A stretch of 8,176 bases of DNA from Actinomycetota bacterium (GTDB lineage: Bacteria > Actinomycetota > Thermoleophilia > Gaiellales > Gaiellaceae), in contig JACDGR010000137.1 in assembly GCA_013821525.1 (NCBI GenBank), forward strand, positions 1-8,176, in the 5' to 3' direction. Positions 1 through 5,134 of this stretch are shown piece after piece; position 1 is the stretch's first letter; every line of letters starts with the position of its first letter. The notes beneath the pieces are model-generated. The model saw only the letters and a list, made by a program, of their open reading frames with translations, ran no database searches and had not been told where the DNA came from. The position numbers and the translations under genes were made by a program.

Positions 1-1186
1 GATAGGTGAGCGCGACGCGCACCGCCTCGATCGCCGCGTAGAAACAGTCGCCCGGCGACGACGCAGCGATCACGGGAACGGGCGACTCCGAGTTGCGGCC
101 GTAGAGCACCATCAGCAGGTCACCCTTCTCCGGCTTGGTCGGCATCCCCGTCGACGGGCCGGCGCGCTGCACGTCGATCACGAGCAGCGGCAGCTCGAGC
201 GCGATCGCGAGCCCGACGGTCTCCGACTTCAGCACCACGCCCGGGCCGGCCGACGTCGTGACGCCGAGCGAGCCACCGAACGCAGCGCCGAGCGCAGCGC
301 CTACCGCAGCGATCTCGTCCTCGGCCTGGAACGTGCGCACGCCGAACGCCTTGTGCTTCGCGAGCTCCTCGAGGATCGAGGAGGCAGGCGTGATCGGATA
401 GGCGCCGAGGAAGAGGGGCAGCTTCGAGAGCCTCGATGCCGCGAGCAGGCCCCACGAGAGCGCGACGTTGCCGGTGATCTGGCGATAGAGACCCGGAGGG
501 AGCGGTGCGGCCTTCACCTGGTACTGCACCGCGAAGCCCTCGGACGTCTCGCCGAACGCATAGCCCGTGTCGAATGCCTTCAGGTTCGCGGCGGCGATCT
601 CCGGTCGCTTCGCGAACTTCGTCGTCAGATACGCCTTCGTCGTCTCGGTCGAGCGGCCGTAGAGCCACGACATCAGCCCGAGCGCGAACATGTTCTTCGC
701 ACGCTCGGCCTCCCGCGCCGTCACACCTTCGATCTCCTTCAGCGCGCCGACCGTCATCGCCGTCAGCTGCACGGCATGCACCTGCCAGTCGTCGAGGGAG
801 CCGTCCTCGATCGGGTTCGACTCGTAGCCCGCCTTCTTCAGGTTGCGATCGGTGAACGCGTCGGTGTCGACGATCAGCGTCGCGCCCTTCGGCAGATCGC
901 GCAGATTTGTCTTCAACGCCGCCGGGTTCATCGCGACGAGCACGTCGGGCTGGTCGCCGGGTGTCAGGATGTCGTGATCGGCGAAGTGCAGCTGGAAGCC
1001 GGAGACGCCAGGCAACGAACCTGCGGGCGCGCGGATCTCGGCGGGAAAGTCGGGAAACGTCGCGAGGTCGTTTCCGGCCATCGCCGTCTCGGAGGTGAAC
1101 CGGCCGCCCGTCAGCTGCATGCCGTCGCCGGAGTCGCCGGCGAACCGGATCACGACAGAATCGAGCTGCTCAACGGGCTTCGCCAC
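1..1186 (-). CDS. korA: 2-oxoacid:ferredoxin oxidoreductase (2-oxoglutarate synthase) subunit alpha, partial (3' end outside window)
   Basis: Reading the minus strand from a GTG at 1186 gives an uninterrupted frame of 395 codons that leaves the window at base 1. Residues 10-200 match the gamma (2-oxoacid:acceptor oxidoreductase catalytic) domain, opening with FAGDSGDGMQ (15-24). Residues from about 245 match the alpha/pyrimidine-binding domain: AYPITPASS (262-270), QAEDEIAAVGAALGAA (287-302), TSAGPG (311-316) and QRAGPSTGMPTK (340-351). This gamma-alpha fusion is the known architecture of actinobacterial KorA, usually over 600 residues, so roughly the last third is missing. The family works with KorB (TPP and 4Fe-4S subunit) in the cytoplasm to convert 2-oxoglutarate and CoA to succinyl-CoA with ferredoxin reduction; korB would be expected further left. 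No ATG or GTG lies in frame just upstream, and only a weak AGGG sits 11 nt before the start, so the start is moderately supported. Substrate choice (2-oxoglutarate rather than pyruvate) rests on family resemblance. The DUF1361 gene ends 23 bp upstream on the same strand. Confidence 0.93.
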   Translation of the reverse strand, partial: MAKPVEQLDSVVIRFAGDSGDGMQLTGGRFTSETAMAGNDLATFPDFPAEIRAPAGSLPGVSGFQLHFADHDILTPGDQPDVLVAMNPAALKTNLRDLPKGATLIVDTDAFTDRNLKKAGYESNPIEDGSLDDWQVHAVQLTAMTVGALKEIEGVTAREAERAKNMFALGLMSWLYGRSTETTKAYLTTKFAKRPEIAAANLKAFDTGYAFGETSEGFAVQYQVKAAPLPPGLYRQITGNVALSWGLLAASRLSKLPLFLGAYPITPASSILEELAKHKAFGVRTFQAEDEIAAVGAALGAAFGGSLGVTTSAGPGVVLKSETVGLAIALELPLLVIDVQRAGPSTGMPTKPEKGDLLMVLYGRNSESPVPVIAASSPGDCFYAAIEAVRVALTY

Positions 1187-1209
1187 GCCGGAGCCGACCC
1201 TATCAGCGG

Positions 1210-1875
1210 CTACCGCTGGGGCTCGGGCCGCGCCGTGCCCATCAGTGCGGCGAAGCCGTAGAGCGCCGCGTAGGCCAGCGTCAGGAACACCGACAGGGCG
1301 ACCACGTAGCCGATCAGCTGCCGGTTGCCGAATGGGTCGTCGAACCGCATCCGCGCGAGATCGACGATGTAGCCGGGCCGGTGGATGACGTCCCAGCTGT
1401 TCAGCCTCTGCACCCTGCCGAGGTAGATGCCGACGCTGGCCGCGCAGAGCGAGCCGATTGCGACGAGCCAGCCGAGCGCAGCGCCGGCCGCGCGCGTGAC
1501 GACGAGCTGCACGATCAGCAACGACGCGAATCCCAGCGCGAGCGCAGTGATCGCGAACGATCCGAGGATCAACGCGTCGAAGAGCCGGTGCTGGTCGCCG
1601 AGGTGGATCAGGTCGGTGAGCATGTACGGCGCGTTTGGCAAGAAGACGAACCACGCCGCACCGAGAGCCACCAGCTCGAGCCGCGGGTGCTGCCGCCGGT
1701 AGGCGACGAGCAGCAAGACCGCAAGCGCCAGCGGAATCCATGCGAGTGTCAGGTTCCAGACGAGGAATCCGAGACCCGAAGGGCCGTACTCAGACCGCCG
1801 CAACCCGAGCAGCAGCACGCACCAGAGCGTCGCTCCCAGGAGCGCTGCGAAGGGAAGCAGGGCGCGCAACCTCAT
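1210..1875 (-). CDS. DUF1361 family integral membrane protein
   Basis: This 221-residue hydrophobic protein has about six predicted membrane segments (roughly residues 5-24, 34-58, 66-82, 98-124, 131-153 and 186-210). The loop motif LPNAPYMLTDLIHL (79-92) is the hallmark of the DUF1361 family, and a second conserved-looking stretch, GIYLGRVQRLNSWD (149-162), follows the fifth segment. The length is normal for the family, whose biochemical function is unknown to me. I chose the ATG at 1875 because GGAG lies just upstream (only 2 nt away, closer than ideal) and the protein then begins MRLR followed directly by a membrane helix. The frame stays open further upstream, but that extension is hydrophilic and lies in the divergent promoter region. 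The gene ends 23 bp before korA on the same strand, so the two could share a transcript. A functional link between them is not established. Confidence 0.85.
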   Translation of the reverse strand: MRLRALLPFAALLGATLWCVLLLGLRRSEYGPSGLGFLVWNLTLAWIPLALAVLLLVAYRRQHPRLELVALGAAWFVFLPNAPYMLTDLIHLGDQHRLFDALILGSFAITALALGFASLLIVQLVVTRAAGAALGWLVAIGSLCAASVGIYLGRVQRLNSWDVIHRPGYIVDLARMRFDDPFGNRQLIGYVVALSVFLTLAYAALYGFAALMGTARPEPQR

Positions 1876-1966
1876 GTCTCCAAGGTACCCCCTCGCCCGC
1901 ACCGCCACCCAAATTCCCAACATTCCTCGACCAGACGTCTTACAGCAACCATCTAGCTTCCGGCGC
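1876..1966. promoter_or_regulatory. Divergent intergenic region between DUF1361 and the PASTA-domain gene
   Basis: This 91-bp spacer separates two genes transcribed away from each other, so it must hold both promoters. It is more pyrimidine-rich on the plus strand than the surrounding coding DNA. I could not find a convincing -35/-10 pair in either direction. The best minus-strand match is TTGCTG, 17 nt, then GAATGT, which is weak. No Shine-Dalgarno sequence precedes the plus-strand ATG at 1967. The regulatory role is inferred from geometry only. Confidence 0.45.
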
Positions 1967-2470
1967 ATGAAGACACTCGCCACATTCGCAGCCACGCTCG
2001 CCGCGCTGATCGTTGCCTTCCCGAGCCCGGCCGAGGTTGCCACCTCCCCGCCCTCGATCCCCCTCTTCACCGGCTGGATCAGCGGCGCGAACGTCATCTT
2101 TCACTGGGTTCCTGCTGCGGGCGCCGCCAAGTACGAGCTGCTCCGGGACGGCGTCGTCGTGCAGACGGTCAGCCAGGCGACGCATGAATGGCTGCTACCG
2201 GTGCAGAGGGCACGCGGTCACGGCTTCCAGGTGCGTGCCCTCGACGGATCGGGCACGGCCGGCCCGACGACCTACCAGCGCCTTTCGCCGCTCCCGGCAC
2301 TACGCGGGCTGACGCTGAAGGCGGCGATCGCCGCGCTGCGCAAAGGCGGGTTCGCACCCGGCTCGACTCTCAGCTACCACGCCTACGGACAGAAAGGGAT
2401 CGTGATCGACGTGCGCAGCGTCGGCGTGATGCCGCTCGGCGGGACGGTCGGCCTGCTGATCTCGAAGTAG
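1967..2470 (+). CDS. Small secreted protein with fibronectin-III-like segment and C-terminal PASTA-like domain
   Basis: The product is 167 residues. It starts with a short signal peptide: MK, then a hydrophobic core at about residues 4-19, with cleavage plausible near the PSPAEVA segment at 19-25. Residues 36-105 resemble a fibronectin type III-like beta sandwich: TGWISGANVIFHWVPAAGA, then KYELLRDGVVVQTV and a final FQVRALDGSGTAG strand. Residues 110-166 resemble one PASTA repeat, with GLTLKAAIAALRKGGFAPG followed by KGIVIDVRSVGVMPLGGTVGLLIS, which fits the usual 'GltxxxAxxxLxxxGf...G.V....P..G..v..G..V.l.vS' layout. PASTA repeats normally occur in arrays on Ser/Thr kinases and penicillin-binding proteins that sense cell-wall fragments; here a single copy is attached to neither. 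The ATG at 1967 is preferred over an in-frame ATG at 1874 because it puts the signal peptide at the N-terminus and clears the DUF1361 gene. No Shine-Dalgarno sequence is visible. The exact function is unknown. Confidence 0.78.
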   Translation: MKTLATFAATLAALIVAFPSPAEVATSPPSIPLFTGWISGANVIFHWVPAAGAAKYELLRDGVVVQTVSQATHEWLLPVQRARGHGFQVRALDGSGTAGPTTYQRLSPLPALRGLTLKAAIAALRKGGFAPGSTLSYHAYGQKGIVIDVRSVGVMPLGGTVGLLISK

Positions 2471-2483
2471 AGCTGTCCTCGGT

Positions 2484-4031
2484 TTACGCCGCTGCCTCAG
2501 CCGCGGACTGCTCGTCGCGCTGCGGCGGAATCGGATCCGCCGCATGCGCACTCGAGCGCAGCGGCACCTCGCGCAGGAGCCACGCGAGCGCGAAGGCGAC
2601 TAGCGACACGCCGGCTGCCGTCAGGAAGACCGGGTGCAACGCGGCTGCGAACGCGTCCTCGAACGCGCGATGCGCGACCGGCGGCAAGTGCCTGATCGTC
2701 GCGGGGTTCGCGGTCTTCGGCACTCGCACGTCTGCCGGCACGCGCGTCGCAAGCTCGGTCGCGAGCCGGTTCGCAAAGATCGTCCCGAAGAGCGCAACGC
2801 CGATCGAGCCGCCGACCTGGCGGAAGAGCGTCGAGCCGCTCGTCGCGACGCCGATCATCCGGAAGTCGACGGCGTTCTGTGCAGCGAGCACCAGCACCTG
2901 CATGACCATCCCGAGTCCCAGCCCGAGGATCAGCGCGTAGACCGCCTCGAGCCAGATGCTCGTGCCGGCGGTCAGCGTCGAGAGCAGGAACATCGCGACG
3001 ACCATCAGTGCGGTGCCCGCGATCGGGAACATGCGATAACGCCCACGGCGCGTGATCAGCTGCCCGCTGACGATCGAGGTGACGAGCAGACCAGCCATCA
3101 GCGGCAGCAACTGCAGCCCCGACTTGGTCGGGCTCGACCCCTTCGTGATCTGCAGGTACAGCGGCAGGTAGGTGACGGCGCCGAAGAGCGCGAAGCCGAC
3201 GATGAAGCCGACGGCGCTCGTGACCGAGAAGGTGTGGTTGCGGAAGAGGGAGAGCGGGATGATCGGCTCGGCCGCGCGGCTCTCTGCCCACACGAAGGCG
3301 GGCACGAGGATCACGCTCAACACGATCAGCCCGATGATCTTCGGTGAGCCCCAGGCCCACGTCGTGCCGCCGAGACTCGTGAAGAGCACGATCGCCGAGA
3401 GCGAGGCCGCGAGGAGCGCTGCTCCGAGATAGTCGATCGAGTGGCGCTCCTTGACCGTGCGCGTATGGAACGCGAACGCGATCACCGCGAGCGCGACGGC
3501 ACCGACCGGGATGTTGACGTAGAAGATCCAGCGCCACGAGAGGTTGTCGACGAAGAAGCCGCCGAGCAACGGGCCGACCACGGTCGAGACGCCGAAGACG
3601 CCACCGAAGTAGCCCTGGTACTTGCCGCGCTCGCGGGGCGGGATGATGTCCCCGATCACCGCGAGCGTCGTCACGATCAGCCCGCCGGCACCGAGCCCCT
3701 GAATCGTGCGGAAAAGGATCAGCTCGCCCATCCCCTGCGCGATGCCGCAGAGCGCCGAGCCGATCAGGAACAGCACGATCGCAAACTGCAGGACGAGCTT
3801 CCGCCCGTACAGGTCGCCGAACTTCCCGTAGAGCGGGCCGGCGATCGTCGAGCTGAGGAGGTAGGCCGTAACGACCCACGAGAGGTGCGAGATGCCGCCC
3901 AGGTCGCCGACGATCGTCGGCAGCGCCGTCGACACGATCGTCTGGTCGAGCGAGGCCAGGAGCAACACGAGCATCAGCGCGACGAAGATCGCGCGGACGT
4001 TCGGCCCGGGTGCTGTCGGCGCGTCGGTCAC
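2484..4031 (-). CDS. DHA2-family (EmrB/QacA-type, 14-TM) MFS multidrug exporter
   Basis: The 515-residue product is a proton-driven drug exporter of the inner membrane by family. The first helix carries LDQTIVSTALPTI (28-40), the DHA2 motif D1. The loop between helices 2 and 3 carries motif A as GKFGDLYGRK (69-78), with RTIQGLGAGG (108-117) as motif B. Motif C is VVGPLLGGFF (151-160), followed by WRWIFYVNIPVG (167-178), typical of EmrB/QacA proteins. Alternating hydrophobic blocks to residue 486 fit 14 helices, with the usual long outer loop before the last helix (about 422-460). A hydrophilic Ala/Ser/Glu-rich tail closes the protein. The start is a GTG at 4031; the nearby ATG on this strand is out of frame and followed at once by TGA. 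The gene is divergent from a MarR regulator and probably controlled by it. Substrate cannot be inferred. Its 3' end lies 13 bp from the convergent PASTA-domain gene. Confidence 0.94.
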   Translation of the reverse strand: MTDAPTAPGPNVRAIFVALMLVLLLASLDQTIVSTALPTIVGDLGGISHLSWVVTAYLLSSTIAGPLYGKFGDLYGRKLVLQFAIVLFLIGSALCGIAQGMGELILFRTIQGLGAGGLIVTTLAVIGDIIPPRERGKYQGYFGGVFGVSTVVGPLLGGFFVDNLSWRWIFYVNIPVGAVALAVIAFAFHTRTVKERHSIDYLGAALLAASLSAIVLFTSLGGTTWAWGSPKIIGLIVLSVILVPAFVWAESRAAEPIIPLSLFRNHTFSVTSAVGFIVGFALFGAVTYLPLYLQITKGSSPTKSGLQLLPLMAGLLVTSIVSGQLITRRGRYRMFPIAGTALMVVAMFLLSTLTAGTSIWLEAVYALILGLGLGMVMQVLVLAAQNAVDFRMIGVATSGSTLFRQVGGSIGVALFGTIFANRLATELATRVPADVRVPKTANPATIRHLPPVAHRAFEDAFAAALHPVFLTAAGVSLVAFALAWLLREVPLRSSAHAADPIPPQRDEQSAAEAAA

Positions 4032-4037
4032 ATCACG

Positions 4038-4043
4038 ATAATA
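4038..4043 (-). promoter_or_regulatory. Candidate -10 element of the MFS exporter, spaced for a leaderless transcript
   Basis: On the minus strand this hexamer reads TATTAT, five of six matches to TATAAT, in an AT-rich patch within GC-rich DNA. It ends 6 nt before the GTG start at 4031, the usual distance from a -10 box to the transcription start. The mRNA would therefore begin at or next to the start codon, and no Shine-Dalgarno sequence is present. The -35 side is weak (ATCACA with an 18-nt spacer). Confidence 0.5.
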
Positions 4044-4062
4044 GCATCATTATGCAACTATT
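4040..4062. promoter_or_regulatory. Candidate MarR operator (23-bp interrupted palindrome)
   Basis: The site reads AATAG-N3-CAT-T-ATG-N3-CTATT. Eight of eleven base pairs are symmetric about T4051, with only the two N3 segments unpaired. Size, AT-richness and position between a MarR gene and its divergent exporter match known MarR-family operators. It overlaps the exporter's -10 candidate and lies between -10-like hexamers facing the MarR gene (GATAAT at 4037-4042, CATTAT at 4048-4053), so bound repressor would block both directions. Operator function is inferred from the palindrome and its context. Confidence 0.6.
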
Positions 4063-4083
4063 GTGATGTGCAAGAATAGGAAC

Positions 4084-4509
4084 ATGACGAGCACGCCCGT
4101 GCGCATCCTCGACGAGCTGAGCCACGTGATCCGCGCGCTGACGCGGATCACCGGGGGCCCGGACGACGCCTTGCCGTTGACCGGAACACAGCGACTCGCG
4201 CTCTTCGAGCTCTCGGAGGCCGGCCCGACGCGGCTGAACGACCTGGCCGCGCGGATGGGCTCGAGCGCGCCGACGGCGAGTCGCGCAATCGACGCGCTCG
4301 TCGAGGTAGGGCTCGTGCAGCGCTCGCCCGACGAGCATGACCGGCGCGCGCTTCACCTCGAGCTGACCGAGGTTGGCCGCGCGCGGGCGGCCGAGCGGAA
4401 GGAGCGCGTGCTCGAGGCGTTCCGGCCCGCCGTCGCGACGCTGCCCGCCGCGGAGCAGAAGCAGCTCGCCTCGCTGCTCGCGCAGCTTGCTGCCGCATTG
4501 ACCGAGTAG
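4084..4509 (+). CDS. MarR-family transcriptional regulator
   Basis: The product is 141 residues from the ATG at 4084, a normal MarR length. A dimerisation helix at about 7-22 is followed by LTGTQRLALFEL (32-43). The winged helix-turn-helix comprises LNDLAARMGSSAPTASRAID (51-70), a helix ALVEVGLVQRS (71-81), and a wing with the family signature DEHDRRALHLELTEVGR (83-99). C-terminal helices (101-140) complete the dimer interface. Members bind DNA as dimers and release it when a small phenolic or drug-like ligand or an oxidant binds. This protein has no cysteine, so thiol-based redox sensing of the OhrR kind is unlikely. The frame is also open from GTG 4063 and ATG 4066. I prefer 4084 because it leaves the operator outside the coding region and has AGGA nearby, though only 2 nt away. 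It is divergent from the MFS exporter, which it probably represses along with itself. Confidence 0.92.
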   Translation: MTSTPVRILDELSHVIRALTRITGGPDDALPLTGTQRLALFELSEAGPTRLNDLAARMGSSAPTASRAIDALVEVGLVQRSPDEHDRRALHLELTEVGRARAAERKERVLEAFRPAVATLPAAEQKQLASLLAQLAAALTE

Positions 4510-4520
4510 CCCGGCCTCGT

Positions 4521-4997
4521 TCAGCCGCTGCGGTGCTTGAGCGAGGACTCGCGCTGCTGTGCCTCGGCGAGGCTCAGCCGGCCCGAGCAGACGGCGGCGT
4601 TCAGCTCGTTCTCGATCCGGTCGACCTGCGAGGCGCGGGGGTACGGCTCCGGCCAGAGGTTCCGAGGATCGGTCGGATGCCCACCGAGCTCGAGACTGAT
4701 CAGATGGTCTTCCTGGTAGGCGGACGGCGGCCCGCGCAGGCCGTACTGCTCGAGGCCCTTGCGCTTGAGGCCGTTCGTGTAGGCGACCGGCGGCCGGATC
4801 GTGCGTGTCCAGCCCTGCACGCAGATGCTCGAGCGAATCGTCGCCTGGTCGACCGCTGGGTTGAGCACGCCGGGAGTCAGCGTCCAGCTCGCGAGCACCG
4901 TCGCGCGTGAGACGTCGCCAGAGCAGCGCGGAATCGTCGTCACGACGACCACCGCGGCCAACCCGACCAGTCCGATCTCGACCAGGGAGAGGCGCAT
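4521..4997 (-). CDS. Secreted or membrane-anchored HNH-nuclease-like protein of unknown function
   Basis: The product is 158 residues from the ATG at 4997. Residues 1-22 form a hydrophobic N-terminus (MRLSLVEIGLVGLAAVVVVT...) that can be a signal peptide or anchor. The body has LNPAVDQATIRSSICVQGWT (45-64), then TRTIRPPVAYTNGLKRKGLEQYG (64-86 in outline), then EDHLISLELGGHPTDPRNLW (96-115) followed by PEP. The DH...N spacing resembles the HNH/beta-beta-alpha-metal core, with D97-H98 and N113 as candidate metal or catalytic positions, but the first conserved histidine of a classical HNH is not obvious. Similar 'ICVxGWTxTxRPPxxYT...EDHLxxLELGG' proteins are widespread and mostly labelled hypothetical. 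Cys59 and Cys137 could form a disulfide if exported. A GTG start at 5066 would add 23 residues; its purine-rich stretch directly abuts the codon, so I favour 4997. It ends 11 bp from the convergent MarR gene. Confidence 0.72.
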   Translation of the reverse strand: MRLSLVEIGLVGLAAVVVVTTIPRCSGDVSRATVLASWTLTPGVLNPAVDQATIRSSICVQGWTRTIRPPVAYTNGLKRKGLEQYGLRGPPSAYQEDHLISLELGGHPTDPRNLWPEPYPRASQVDRIENELNAAVCSGRLSLAEAQQRESSLKHRSG

Positions 4998-5134
4998 CAC
5001 GACGAGGCTCGCGAGCGATCGGCCGGCCCGCAAGTGTCCGTTCCATCTTTGGTGCAGAGAAGTCACCCTTTTCGTACAGACGACGCGCCAAAACAGTGAG
5101 CTGCGGCTGACCCGCGGCCGCCGATTCCTCCTCC
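4998..5134. promoter_or_regulatory. Divergent intergenic region between the HNH-like gene and the sensor kinase gene
   Basis: Both genes are transcribed outward from this 137-bp stretch (68 bp if the HNH-like gene starts at 5066). The centre (about 5063-5097) is locally less GC-rich, with short T and A runs, as expected for promoters. I could not assign a -10/-35 pair with confidence or find a palindrome. The region just before the kinase GTG at 5135 is pyrimidine-rich and has no Shine-Dalgarno sequence. Confidence 0.4.

Larger units (their letters stand above)
4031..4068. repeat. Outer inverted repeat flanking the MarR operator
   Basis: CATCAC at 4031-4036 is the exact reverse complement of GTGATG at 4063-4068. 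The arms lie outside the 23-bp palindrome, but their centre is offset by 1.5 bp, as if three bases were inserted on the left side. They could extend the operator or be a coincidence of two start-codon regions (minus GTG at 4031, plus GTG/ATG at 4063/4066). Confidence 0.35.

Noticed and set aside
353..1261. Plus-strand open frame of about 300 codons opposite korA
   Set aside because: The korA frame on the minus strand carries unmistakable motifs over the same bases; the plus frame is Arg-rich and without recognisable domains.
1874..1966. N-terminal extension of the PASTA-domain protein from ATG 1874
   Set aside because: It would bury the signal peptide behind a Pro/Arg-rich stretch and overlap the start of the divergent DUF1361 gene. 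The ATG at 1967 fits a secreted protein.
1876..2097. N-terminal extension of the DUF1361 protein up to 2097
   Set aside because: The extra residues are antisense to the PASTA-domain gene's signal peptide region and unlike the family; the ATG at 1875 has a nearby GGAG and starts directly before the first helix.
2497..3879. Second long minus-strand frame and long plus-strand frames inside the exporter gene
   Set aside because: They are out-of-frame shadows with very high Arg/Asp content; the 2484-4031 frame has all DHA2 motifs and regular membrane helices.
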